Part shown: in pieces, positions 32,560 to 41,344 of the stretch
Numbering within the stretch: the stretch's first letter is position 1
How the letters are laid out: each line of letters starts with the position of its first letter
Assembly: GCF_000688015.1 (NCBI RefSeq)
Contig: NZ_JIAD01000001.1
Location: forward strand, 1,798,001 to 1,862,000
Reading direction: 5' to 3'
Length of the DNA stretch: 64,000 nucleotides
Origin: Eubacterium sp. AB3007
GTDB taxonomy: Bacteria; Bacillota; Clostridia; Peptostreptococcales; Anaerovoracaceae
Program-made: the position numbers and the translations under genes
The notes under the pieces: model-generated
What the model was told of the DNA's origin: nothing
Seen by the model: only the letters and a program-made list of their open reading frames with translations
Database searches by the model: none

Positions 32560-33785
32560 ATAATAAAAAAGCTGGATGTCCTAATGTGTTATTTGTATCA
32601 AAAATGTGCAGCGACAAAATGTATAATATTGTTGTCGGAGAACGTACGAAGGCGTCCTTGGATCCATCTCAGCGGCTTTTTTCTGCTGTTGTTGAGGGAA
32701 TACGAGATTTTGGATGTACAGTTACGTGTATTTCCGCAAGACCGTTCTCCATCAACAACACAGATAAAGCATTTTTTGAAAGAGAAGAAGAAATGATTAA
32801 CGGAATACGCTATATTTATCCTTCTTTTCGTATTTCACCGCTTCTGCGAATGTATGATTTATATAGGAATACAATAGACGAAGTGAAGACATGGGTGGAA
32901 AATAACTCAGAATCTGATTCTGTCATAATTTGTGATTCGCTTGTTGCTATGTGTTCCATCCCGACGCGTAAAATAGCAAGTAAAAATGGGATAAAAATTA
33001 TAGCTTATGTTACAGACTATCCTTCGTTGGCTACGTCTATTAAGGGGAAACAGAATCCTGTTAAGACAGTATTACAAAGATTATTTGATTTGTTTGCAGA
33101 TCAGGATCTAAATAAATATGATGGTTATATTCTTGTTTCAGATTATTTGCGCGAACTGATTAAAATGCATGACAAACCATATATAGTTGTTGAAGACGTG
33201 ATTCGTACAGAGAATGCAGAGTACGAACCCAAAACACAGGGTAAGAATTTTACAATAATGTATGGTGGTGCACTCTGTGAACGATTTGGAGTTAATAAGT
33301 TGACTGAAACAATGCAATACATCGACATACCAAATGCAAAGTTGGTTTTTTATGGAAGTGGAGAAAGTGTGCCTTTTATTTTAGCTAAAGAAAAAGAAGA
33401 CCCAAGAATACATTATGGTGGAGTTTTACCTTTTGAACAATTACAGACAGAACAGAAAAATGCTGATATTTTGGTTAATCCACGACCATCTGATGAAACC
33501 TTTTCAAAGTACTCATTCCCGTCAAAGACTTTGTCTTATATGTTATCCGGTACTCCTGTATTAACTACTAAAATACCCGGAATACCACATGACTATCACA
33601 AGTACTTATACTGGTTTGAGGATGAAGATGTAAAGTCTATGGCACATACAATTAATGCGGTAATTAACACTTCTGAGGAAGAACTTAGAAACAAAGGCTT
33701 TGAAGCTTACATGTTTGCAAAAGATACTAAAAATCCATTAAGTCAGGGAAGGCGGATTGTTGAGTTCATATCACAATTATTGTGA
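32556..33785 (+). CDS. Glycosyltransferase family 4 (GT-B fold)
   Basis: 409 residues. The N-terminal half is a Rossmann-like domain (VLFVSKMCSD, CISARPFSIN). The C-terminal half begins KNFTIMYGGALCERFGVNKL, then KLVFYGSGESVPFI, HYGGVLPFEQL, and ADILVNPRPSDETFSKYSFP followed by SKTLSYMLSGTPVLTT. This is the E-x7-E-like nucleotide-sugar binding region of GT4 enzymes. It is translationally coupled to the polymerase gene by an ATGA overlap. It adds one sugar to the lipid carrier; specificity unknown. Confidence 0.88.
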   Translation: MNNKKAGCPNVLFVSKMCSDKMYNIVVGERTKASLDPSQRLFSAVVEGIRDFGCTVTCISARPFSINNTDKAFFEREEEMINGIRYIYPSFRISPLLRMYDLYRNTIDEVKTWVENNSESDSVIICDSLVAMCSIPTRKIASKNGIKIIAYVTDYPSLATSIKGKQNPVKTVLQRLFDLFADQDLNKYDGYILVSDYLRELIKMHDKPYIVVEDVIRTENAEYEPKTQGKNFTIMYGGALCERFGVNKLTETMQYIDIPNAKLVFYGSGESVPFILAKEKEDPRIHYGGVLPFEQLQTEQKNADILVNPRPSDETFSKYSFPSKTLSYMLSGTPVLTTKIPGIPHDYHKYLYWFEDEDVKSMAHTINAVINTSEEELRNKGFEAYMFAKDTKNPLSQGRRIVEFISQLL

Positions 33786-33825
33786 TGCTTTCCATGTCAT
33801 CTATTGATCTTCATTGGGTAATAAT

Positions 33826-35256
33826 ATGAGGACTACAAAAAGAATTTTTATATCAAAATTTTTATATGCAGTATCTGCTAATATGATAGGTTTGCTTGTA
33901 TCTGTAATTACTACTTTACTAATTCCTAGATTCCTTGGAGTAAAAATAGCTGAATATGGGTACTTACAGCTTTACCTTTTTTATACAAGTTATGTGGGTT
34001 TTCTTCATTTTGGATGGGTTGATGGAATCCTTTTACGTGAAGGAGGAAAACCATATGAAACTATCGATAAGAAAGTATATTCGACAGAGTACAAATTATT
34101 TGTTGTATTTGAAACAATTATATCAGTTATAATCGCAGTTCTTGCCTTTTTTGTTGTTGAAGATACTGATAAAGCATTTGTTTTCTATTTTGTAGCTGCA
34201 AATGTATTGATTATGCTAATGAGATCATTTTTACAGTATGTTCTGCAAGCAACAAATAGAATAAAAGAGTACTCTATAACAGCTTCTGCTGGTCGCCTTC
34301 TTTATTTACTATCATGCATATTAGCAATGGTAATAGGGATAAAAACATTTAAGATTTTTGTTATTGCTGATACGATATGCAAGGCTATATCTTTGTTTAT
34401 TACTATTTTTTACTGTCGGGATATTGTTTTCTCAAAAGGGTATGGTCCATTTGATTCAAGGATTACTCATGAAGTTCACTTGAATATTTCAGCAGGAGTC
34501 AAATTGGTTTTCGCTAACATTGCATCTATGCTGATAACAGGCATCATCAGACAAGGCATTGAAACTAGTTGGGACATTTCCACTTTTGGCAAGGTATCCC
34601 TTACGTTAAGTATTTCCAATTTTTTTATTACTTTCATAAGTGCGGTTGCTGTTGTCCTATTTCCAACGTTAAGAACGATTGATAAAGAAAGGTTAGAAAC
34701 AATTTATTATAGAATATGTGATTTGCTGGCGATCGTTTCATTTGGAATACTAGTTTTTTATTATCCATTAAGAACGATTATATCACTTTGGCTTCCACAA
34801 TACAGCGATGGATTAATGTACATGGCAATTTTGTTTCCCATGTGTTTTTATCTCTCAAAAGTAACTTTAGTCATACAAACATATTATCAGGTTTTGCGTT
34901 ATGAAAAAGATTTAATGATTGTAAATGTTATATGTCTCTGCATTGCTTTTATTACTGCGTTTTTATCAATATACATTTTTCATAATCTCACGCTTACCGT
35001 TTTAACAATACTAGTTAATCAAGCAGTTAGATGTATCATGGCTGAACTTCATTTGGCTAATAAAACCAGGCTAAAAGTACTTGTGAGAATCGTCTCCGAA
35101 GGAATAATGGTTATCATTTTCGTCATTGCTAACTGGGGAGCTGAAGGATGGGTAGGTTTTATTATATATCTTGTATTGTATATTTGTTTTCTTTTTTATA
35201 AAAGGGAACAGGTTTCTTTCATAATTAGAACGACGCTATTAAAAAGAGAAGGATAG
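33826..35256 (+). CDS. Wzx-like polysaccharide flippase (MOP/PST superfamily)
   Basis: 476 residues with about 12 to 14 membrane segments. The opening resembles other PST transporters: FLYAVSANMIGLLVSVITTL, then IPRFLGVKIAEYGYLQLYLF. A repeat of the same topology begins near residue 225 (VKLVFANIASMLITGIIRQG). It flips undecaprenyl-diphosphate-linked repeat units across the membrane for the polymerase. The ATG at 33826 is preferred to the TTG at 33814. It is very AT-rich and follows the GT4 gene by 40 bases. Confidence 0.88.
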   Translation: MRTTKRIFISKFLYAVSANMIGLLVSVITTLLIPRFLGVKIAEYGYLQLYLFYTSYVGFLHFGWVDGILLREGGKPYETIDKKVYSTEYKLFVVFETIISVIIAVLAFFVVEDTDKAFVFYFVAANVLIMLMRSFLQYVLQATNRIKEYSITASAGRLLYLLSCILAMVIGIKTFKIFVIADTICKAISLFITIFYCRDIVFSKGYGPFDSRITHEVHLNISAGVKLVFANIASMLITGIIRQGIETSWDISTFGKVSLTLSISNFFITFISAVAVVLFPTLRTIDKERLETIYYRICDLLAIVSFGILVFYYPLRTIISLWLPQYSDGLMYMAILFPMCFYLSKVTLVIQTYYQVLRYEKDLMIVNVICLCIAFITAFLSIYIFHNLTLTVLTILVNQAVRCIMAELHLANKTRLKVLVRIVSEGIMVIIFVIANWGAEGWVGFIIYLVLYICFLFYKREQVSFIIRTTLLKREG

Positions 35257-35266
35257 AGGAACAAAA

Positions 35267-36304
35267 ATGAGTGCATTTAGTGGAGCGACATTATTAATTA
35301 CAGGTGGTACAGGATCATTTGGAAATACTGTTTTAAAGCATTTCTTAGAGACTGACATCGGTCAAATTCGTATTTTTTCGCGTGATGAAAAGAAACAAGA
35401 TGATATGCGGCATGAGCTACAGGCAAAACATGCTGATTATGCTTCAAAGGTCAAGTTCTACATAGGTGATGTTAGAGATCCAAGAAGTATTGCTGATGCG
35501 ATGCCAGGAGTTGACTTTATTTTTCATGCTGCAGCTCTTAAACAAGTCCCCTCGTGTGAGTTTTTTCCAATGCAGGCGGTGAAAACAAATGTAGAGGGGA
35601 CAGATAATATGCTTCACGCAGCTATTGAAGCAGGTGTAAAGAGAGTTGTATGTCTCTCCACAGATAAAGCCGCATATCCGATTAATGCTATGGGGATATC
35701 CAAGGCCATGATGGAACATGTGATTACAGCTAATGCTCGTGTTGCTGCCGAGAGAGGTAATACTGTTATCTGTTGCACAAGATATGGAAACGTAATGTGC
35801 TCTCGTGGCTCTGTAATACCACTTTTTGTAGATCAGATTCGTGCTGGATATCCAATCACTATTACAGATCCTAATATGACTCGTTTTCTTATGAATCTTG
35901 ACGAAGCTGTTGATTTAGTGCAATTTGCGTTTGAACATGCTATGCCTGGCGATTTATTTGTTCAAAAAGCTGATGCTTCTACAATTGGAGACCTTGCCAA
36001 GGCTGTTCAGCAACTTTTTGGAGACACAGGAACTCGTATTATCGGCACACGTCATGGTGAAAAGCTTTTTGAAACTCTTTTGACGACGGAGGAGAGACTT
36101 AGAAGTGAAGATATGGGCAATTACTTTCGCGTATCAGCGGACAATCGTGACCTGAATTACGACAAGTATTTTATAAAAGGACAGGTTCAAATTCAAGCTG
36201 AGGAAGCGTATACAAGCCACAACACTATCCGACTAGATGTGGAAGGAATTGTGAAAAAGCTTCTTACCACGGATTATGTTCAAGAGCAGTTGAAAATAGA
36301 GTAA
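35267..36304 (+). CDS. fnlA: FnlA/CapE-type UDP-GlcNAc 4,6-dehydratase/5-epimerase
   Basis: 345 residues, soluble extended SDR: NAD motif ITGGTGSFGNTVLKHFL (about 11-27), FSRDEKKQDDMRHEL, FHAAALKQVPSCEFFPMQAV, LSTDKAAYPINAMGISKAMM, and CTRYGNVMCSRGSVIPLF. These are hallmarks of WbjB/CapE/FnlA rather than of the membrane FlaA1 type. It converts UDP-N-acetylglucosamine to a 4-keto-6-deoxy-L-hexose intermediate, first step to UDP-N-acetyl-L-fucosamine. AGGAACAAAA precedes the start. The next two genes supply the remaining steps. Confidence 0.9.
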   Translation: MSAFSGATLLITGGTGSFGNTVLKHFLETDIGQIRIFSRDEKKQDDMRHELQAKHADYASKVKFYIGDVRDPRSIADAMPGVDFIFHAAALKQVPSCEFFPMQAVKTNVEGTDNMLHAAIEAGVKRVVCLSTDKAAYPINAMGISKAMMEHVITANARVAAERGNTVICCTRYGNVMCSRGSVIPLFVDQIRAGYPITITDPNMTRFLMNLDEAVDLVQFAFEHAMPGDLFVQKADASTIGDLAKAVQQLFGDTGTRIIGTRHGEKLFETLLTTEERLRSEDMGNYFRVSADNRDLNYDKYFIKGQVQIQAEEAYTSHNTIRLDVEGIVKKLLTTDYVQEQLKIE

Positions 36305-36321
36305 TAAGAAAGGAGAAATAG

Positions 36322-37176
36322 ATGAAATTCTTAGTACTCGGCTGTAATGGTATGGCTGGTCATCTGATTAGCCTTTATTTGAAGGAACGAGGTCATGAGG
36401 TCCTTGGCTTTGCCCTTTCCAAGTCTATGCTTGTTGATTCTGTGGTAGGAGATGCACAGGATGCGACATTCATGAAGGAACTTGTAGGAATCAATAAGTT
36501 CGATACTGTTATAAATTGCATCGGACTTCTCAATAAATCATGTGATGAACATCAAGAAAGTGCCGTATATCTAAACTCATATTTTCCTCACCAATTGGCG
36601 AAACTCACAGAAGGCACGCATACACAGGTTATCCATATGAGCACAGACTGTGTGTTCAGTGGTAAAAGAGGTCAGTACAAAGAGAACGACTTCAAGGATG
36701 GTATGACATTCTATGATCGTACAAAAGCCCTAGGTGAAATTGAGAATGATAAAGACTTGACCATGCGGCAGTCCATTGTGGGCCCGGACATAAATCAGAA
36801 TGGCATTGGTCTGATGAACTGGTTTATGCAACAGCACGGAGAAGTAACAGGTTATACTAGTGCAATATGGACAGGGCAGACTACTCTTCAGCTCGCCAAA
36901 ACCATGGAAGCGGCAGCGAAAGAAAGAGTATATGGACTTTATAATATGGTTCCAGATACAACCATATCTAAGCATGATTTGATTAGTTTATTCAATAAAT
37001 ATCTTCGTAATGGGAAGATTAAAATCATTCCCGTTGATAAGATGGCGGCTGATAAAAGTTTGAAACGTACACGTTGGGCTTTCAACTACAAGATTCCAGA
37101 TTATGAGAGTATGATAGCGGAGCTGGCAGATTGGATGAAGGAACATAAAGCACTGTATCCACATTATAATTTGTGA
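36322..37176 (+). CDS. fnlB: FnlB/CapF-type (RmlD-like) NAD(P)H sugar-nucleotide reductase
   Basis: 284 residues: FLVLGCNGMAGHLISLYLKE (NAD(P) motif, Gly-rich), VINCIGLLNKSCDEHQES, HMSTDCVFSGKRGQY, FYDRTKALGEIEND with the Tyr/Lys pair (YDRTK), and the RmlD-like end. It is the short reductase type of WbjC/FnlB that reduces the 4-keto group made by FnlA. It lacks the cupin domain some CapF proteins carry. AAGGAGAAATAG is the ribosome binding site. Assignment to the L-FucNAc pathway rests on order between FnlA-like and epimerase genes. Confidence 0.85.
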   Translation: MKFLVLGCNGMAGHLISLYLKERGHEVLGFALSKSMLVDSVVGDAQDATFMKELVGINKFDTVINCIGLLNKSCDEHQESAVYLNSYFPHQLAKLTEGTHTQVIHMSTDCVFSGKRGQYKENDFKDGMTFYDRTKALGEIENDKDLTMRQSIVGPDINQNGIGLMNWFMQQHGEVTGYTSAIWTGQTTLQLAKTMEAAAKERVYGLYNMVPDTTISKHDLISLFNKYLRNGKIKIIPVDKMAADKSLKRTRWAFNYKIPDYESMIAELADWMKEHKALYPHYNL

Positions 37177-37247
37177 GATAGTTTATCAATATTTTGGCTG
37201 ATTGTTTTGATGGCAACAAACTACGTTAGAAATGTAAGGAGCGACAT

Positions 37248-38381
37248 ATGGAGATAAGAAAGTTGCGCTTGATGACAATTGTGGGTACTCGCCCAGAAAT
37301 CATCAAAATGTCGGGAATCATAAAAAAAGCAGATAAGTACTTTGAGCAGATTCTTGTCCATACGGGACAGAATTATGACTACGAATTGAATAAGGTGTTC
37401 TTTGACGATCTTGGCATTCGTAAACCCGATTATTATCTTGGAGTTGTTGGAGAGAACCTAGGTCAAACGATGGGTAATGTTATTTCTAAATCATATGAGC
37501 TAATGGAGAAGGTGAAACCAGATGCGTTAATTGTTCTTGGAGATACAAACTCCTGCCTTTGTGTTATCTCGGCAAAACGCCTTAAGATTCCCGTATTTCA
37601 TATGGAAGCCGGTAACCGATGTAAGGATGAGAATCTTCCGGAGGAAGTTATCCGTAGGGTAATCGATGTTACATGTGATATCAATCTTTGTTATTCAGAA
37701 CATGCAAGACGATATATCCTCGATACTGGTGTAAAACCAGAATACACCTTTGTGGTCGGTTCACCGATGGTAGAGGTTCTTGACAATTTCAAAGATAAAA
37801 TCGAAGCCAGTAATGTGTTGGAGAGATTGGGACTTGATGCTGGGAAATATATCCTTCTTTCCGCTCATCGAGAAGAAAACATTGATATTGAGTCAAACTT
37901 CATGTCTCTTATGACTGCTGTCAACGCAATGGCAAATAATTATGATATGCCTATCTTGTACTCTTGCCATCCGAGAAGTAAGAAGTACATAGAGGCAAGA
38001 GGTTTCAGGTTTGATAAAAGAGTTATTCAGCATAAGCCTCTTGGATTCTTTGATTATAACAAGCTTCAACAAAATGCTTTTTGTGTAGTAAGCGATAGTG
38101 GAACTCTCCCAGAAGAGGGAGCATATTTCAAGTTTCCCGCTGTGTCCATTCGAACAAGTACAGAACGCCCGGAAGCCATGGATAAGGGTGTCTTTACTAT
38201 CGGAAGCATTACAACCGAGCAGGTACTCCAAGCGGTCGATCTAGCTGTCTCAATGCATGCTAACGGTGATGATTCGGTAGATGTACCCGCATATGTGGAT
38301 AATAACGTCAGTACTAAGGTAATCAAAATCATACAGAGCTATGTGGGAATAGTTAATAAGATGATTTGGAGAAAATCATGA
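37248..38381 (+). CDS. fnlC: UDP-N-acetylglucosamine 2-epimerase family (WecB/FnlC)
   Basis: 377 residues: TIVGTRPEIIKMSGIIKKAD at the start, HTGQNYDYELNKVFFDDLGI, VLGDTNSCLCVISAKRL, HMEAGNRCKDENLPEEVIRR, LLSAHREENID, and CVVSDSGTLPEEGAYF. All are signature segments of the WecB fold. In this context it should invert C2 of the reduced intermediate to give UDP-N-acetyl-L-fucosamine (FnlC/CapG role), though ManNAc formation is an alternative. AAGGAGCGACAT precedes the ATG. Length is typical. Confidence 0.88.
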   Translation: MEIRKLRLMTIVGTRPEIIKMSGIIKKADKYFEQILVHTGQNYDYELNKVFFDDLGIRKPDYYLGVVGENLGQTMGNVISKSYELMEKVKPDALIVLGDTNSCLCVISAKRLKIPVFHMEAGNRCKDENLPEEVIRRVIDVTCDINLCYSEHARRYILDTGVKPEYTFVVGSPMVEVLDNFKDKIEASNVLERLGLDAGKYILLSAHREENIDIESNFMSLMTAVNAMANNYDMPILYSCHPRSKKYIEARGFRFDKRVIQHKPLGFFDYNKLQQNAFCVVSDSGTLPEEGAYFKFPAVSIRTSTERPEAMDKGVFTIGSITTEQVLQAVDLAVSMHANGDDSVDVPAYVDNNVSTKVIKIIQSYVGIVNKMIWRKS

Positions 38382-38432
38382 TACACCACATGCTTTAAGG
38401 TATCAAAAAAATAAGTCTTAAGGCATAATACG

Positions 38433-39365
38433 ATGAAAAAGATTGTAGTTTTCGGTGGCGGCTCTGGACTATTATGTATCTTGTCGGGTTTGAAACTGTT
38501 CCCGATAGATGTAACGGCCATAATCACGGTCAGTGATGATGGGAGCAGCACTGGTGTTTTGAAAGAAGAATTGGATATTCCCGCAGTAGGAGATTTGGGT
38601 AAGGTCCTGCTTTCCATGGCAAACGTGGATGAGGACTTTGTTCGGTTGCTTCGTTATCGTTTCGACAAGGATGGATCCTTGCATAATCACCCGGTTCGGA
38701 ACATTTTGTTAGCTGCATTGATAGACCTGAAGGGTGGCCTGACTCAAGCTGCTAAGTACATGTGTGAAATCCTGAGGGTCAAGGGTACTGTACTTCCTTT
38801 GACAGCTGAGAAAGTGGATCTGATTGGGCATGGAGAGGACGAGGAATGCATCGGAGAGGTTGCAGTCAGCCAGAACATCAAGGACATTGATTACCTCACA
38901 TATGATCATCCCATTAAGGTATCGGAAGAGGTAATACAGAAGATCCTGGATGCTGATTTGATTATCTTCAGTCCAGGCAGTTTGTATACGAGTATTATTC
39001 CGCATCTGATCACACCAGATGTTCGGGAGGCGCTGAGTATGGCGCAGGCACCTATCATGTATATCTCGAATCTTGTGTCACAGCCAGGGGAAACGGATGG
39101 ATATTCGGTCAGTGATCATGTTAAGGTGCTGGATCGATATCTTGGTCAGCGAAAAACTGATTATGTAATAGCCAATAATGGTGTGGTTGACTTGGACGTT
39201 TCCGATGTTTACCGAACTAAGGAACATAAATCAGTTGTCGAGTTGGATCGGGCAGAGGTGGAAGCGTTAGGCGCGGAAATCATCGCAGATGATCTGATCC
39301 GGATCGAGAATGGCAGCATCAGACATGATGAACTGAAACAGCATATCTGGTGTTCTCTTGAATGA
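38433..39365 (+). CDS. YvcK/CofD-family protein
   Basis: 310 residues. VVFGGGSGLLCILSGLKLFP, then ITVSDDGSSTGVLKEELDIP and AVGDLGKVLLSMAN, SLHNHPVRNILLAALIDLKG, DADLIIFSPGSLYTSIIPHL, and APIMYISNLVSQPGETDGYS. These are the UDP-sugar binding features of YvcK (gluconeogenesis factor), a UDP-GlcNAc-binding regulator of cell-wall and carbon metabolism related to CofD. It is usually encoded with rapZ and whiA. Here it closes an exopolysaccharide operon, which suggests it tunes UDP-sugar flow into the polymer (inference). Confidence 0.87.
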   Translation: MKKIVVFGGGSGLLCILSGLKLFPIDVTAIITVSDDGSSTGVLKEELDIPAVGDLGKVLLSMANVDEDFVRLLRYRFDKDGSLHNHPVRNILLAALIDLKGGLTQAAKYMCEILRVKGTVLPLTAEKVDLIGHGEDEECIGEVAVSQNIKDIDYLTYDHPIKVSEEVIQKILDADLIIFSPGSLYTSIIPHLITPDVREALSMAQAPIMYISNLVSQPGETDGYSVSDHVKVLDRYLGQRKTDYVIANNGVVDLDVSDVYRTKEHKSVVELDRAEVEALGAEIIADDLIRIENGSIRHDELKQHIWCSLE

Positions 39366-39487
39366 TGAAACAGTAAGGTATACGTAAAGCCACCCGTATG
39401 GTGAGCACTTCAGGGCAGTTGCAGAGGGTAGAGTGAAGCATTATTTGAGCAGTATTCATATTGGAGAATATTTATAGGAGTATTCAC

Positions 39488-39739
39488 ATGAAGGTTAACA
39501 GGGAACAACTGATCAGTATAATTAATGATAAATGGAAGTCTAAAGAATGTCAGCTTTGTAAAGCGAATAATTGGGAAATAGCAAATGATTTAGTTACATT
39601 AGTAGGCGTTTCCGAACACAGATCTATTCAGTTGGGGGGTCAATTTATGCCATTAGTTTCGATGGTCTGTAGAGAATGTGGAAATACATTACTTATTAAC
39701 CCGTTAGTGCTTGGCTGCGTTGAAGAACTGGAGAATTAA
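39488..39739 (+). CDS. Small zinc-ribbon-like protein, unknown function
   Basis: 83 residues. Two Cys pairs, CQLC (about residue 19) and CREC (about 62), bracket a beta-rich middle (NDLVTLVGVSEHRSIQLGGQ), giving a four-Cys zinc-ribbon pattern. The end reads LLINPLVLGC. TAGGAG seven bases before the ATG at 39488 sets the start. It is followed after 2 bases by a two-helix membrane protein, so the two form a translationally coupled pair. No known family beyond the zinc ribbon was recognised. Confidence 0.75.
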   Translation: MKVNREQLISIINDKWKSKECQLCKANNWEIANDLVTLVGVSEHRSIQLGGQFMPLVSMVCRECGNTLLINPLVLGCVEELEN

Positions 39740-39741
39740 TA

Positions 39742-40188
39742 ATGAATGAGTCAAATAGGCCTAGTTCAGATATTATGGTGACCTCTGGTTCTACCTCTAA
39801 TGATTCCCTAAAAGTATCAAATAAGCGAAATGAAGATAATCTCTACTTAAGGTATCATGAAAGTGAACTTAGCCATAACGATACCATTATAAAACACTGT
39901 ATCTGGTTTTTAAGGATCGGTATAGTTTTTATAGGAATCGGGCTTTTGATATCATGGTGTAAAGGATCTCCGCAGTGGTTTCCTTTGGCTTCGGGAGGAT
40001 TTGTAGAATTGTTTTCGGGTGGAATGATTGGACTCATAAATAAGTCATCTGATAATAAACTGAAATACTATGAAAGCTTGAGCAAATCTCGTTCTGAAAA
40101 CAGATTAATCGATATTGTAAATGAATTAGATGATGATGCTGAGAAATATAAACTCTTAGGTAAAATTATAAATGGTCACTATAGATGA
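39742..40188 (+). CDS. Small membrane protein, resembles the TRADD-N-associated two-helix domain
   Basis: 148 residues. A Ser/Asn-rich N-terminus leads into DNLYLRYHESELSHNDTIIK (amphipathic), then two membrane segments: about 50-72 (FLRIGIVFIGIGLLI) and about 80-100 (FPLASGGFVELFSGGMIGLI). The second is followed by NKSSDNKLKYYESLSKSR and a helical C-terminus (IDIVNELDDDAEKYKLLGKI). This helix-TM-TM-helix order is like the TRADD-N-associated membrane domain described in conflict-related proteins (judged by eye). The partner is the zinc-ribbon gene 2 bases upstream. A stress or defence role is speculative. Confidence 0.55.
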   Translation: MNESNRPSSDIMVTSGSTSNDSLKVSNKRNEDNLYLRYHESELSHNDTIIKHCIWFLRIGIVFIGIGLLISWCKGSPQWFPLASGGFVELFSGGMIGLINKSSDNKLKYYESLSKSRSENRLIDIVNELDDDAEKYKLLGKIINGHYR

Positions 40189-40596
40189 TTTAGATGGTCA
40201 TAATAGAGTTTTACCGTATTAAGTGATCATGACAGTCAGTTATAATTGATAATGAAACGGCAAGGTAAGCGAGAATCATGAAAGGTATCATTCTAACAAC
40301 GGAAAGAGCGAAGAATAAACTGAGGATGCCAGTATGCAGGGCTTTGTTCCCTGCGTATGATAAGCCGCTGATTTTCTATCCCCTGGCAACGTTGATGTGT
40401 GCTGGAATCCGGGAATCCTCCTCATAATACCAGTGGGAGAGAGCGAGCACTTTAAGGCTTTGTTCGGGAATGGAAGCCGACTTGGCGTGCATATAGAGTA
40501 CCGGGAGCAGGAAAGCCTGATATGAATGTCAACCAGAAAGTGATCCACGTGCTCGTTTGATTTTGAGCCACCTGTGCTCATTTGAAAGTGAGCCAT

Positions 40597-41343
40597 TTAA
40601 ACCCCGGCTTTTGAATGGTCAAGCCGATAAGAGTTCCCGTTCATGTCGAGTACATATGACTTGAACGTAAGGCGGTCTACCAACGCTGCTACAAGCCCTG
40701 TGTTTTCAAAGAGTGTTGTCCACTCTGAAAAAGCAAGATTCGTAGTGACAATGGTACTGCCAAGCTCACTTCTGTCAGCAATAACTTTAAACAGCAGTTC
40801 TGACTGAAAACGGTCAAAACTTACATACCCCATTTCATCGATGATCAGAAGGTCGACTTTCTGGATCTTCTTTTCTAGTTTGCCCAAAGCGTAGTTGTCT
40901 TTGGCTTCTGACAGCTCAGTTGAAAGGGATGCAGCATTTTTAAACAAGACACTTTTCCCATTGGCACATGCCTTGAGCCCGATGCCGATAGCCATATGGG
41001 TCTTGCCCCTCCCGGGATTGCCGATCATGACGAGATTTTTCTTCTCATCAATGAACCTGCAGCTGGCAAGTTCACTGAGAAACAAGTCGGATATTTTACC
41101 GTCATATCGGGAAAGATCCAGTTCATCGATCGTCTTTGTATATGGGAATCTGGCCTGTTTCAATCTTTTGCGATTGTTGTTTTCCTGGCGTTGTTCCCGT
41201 TCGGCATACATCAATTCCAGGAGAAGTTCACCGAAGGAACTGCCAGGACCTGCATGCTCCTGGATCTTGCGATATCTTGCAAATGTCGGCACTTTAAGTT
41301 GTTTAGAAAGCAGTTTGATCTGTTCATCTAATGCGTCGATCAT
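40597..41343 (-). CDS. istB: IS21-family helper ATPase IstB (type A)
   Basis: 248 residues, AAA+ helper of transposition related to DnaC/DnaA. Walker A IGNPGRGKTHMA (about 106-117), Walker B LLIIDEMGYV, sensor TTNLAFSEW, arginine region LVDRLTFKS. The N-terminal helical part (LDEQIKLLSKQLKVPTFARY) contacts the transposase. The ATG lies one base after the istA stop, typical of the coupled istAB pair. Intact. Confidence 0.95.
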   Translation of the reverse strand: MIDALDEQIKLLSKQLKVPTFARYRKIQEHAGPGSSFGELLLELMYAEREQRQENNNRKRLKQARFPYTKTIDELDLSRYDGKISDLFLSELASCRFIDEKKNLVMIGNPGRGKTHMAIGIGLKACANGKSVLFKNAASLSTELSEAKDNYALGKLEKKIQKVDLLIIDEMGYVSFDRFQSELLFKVIADRSELGSTIVTTNLAFSEWTTLFENTGLVAALVDRLTFKSYVLDMNGNSYRLDHSKAGV

Positions 41344-41344
41344 T

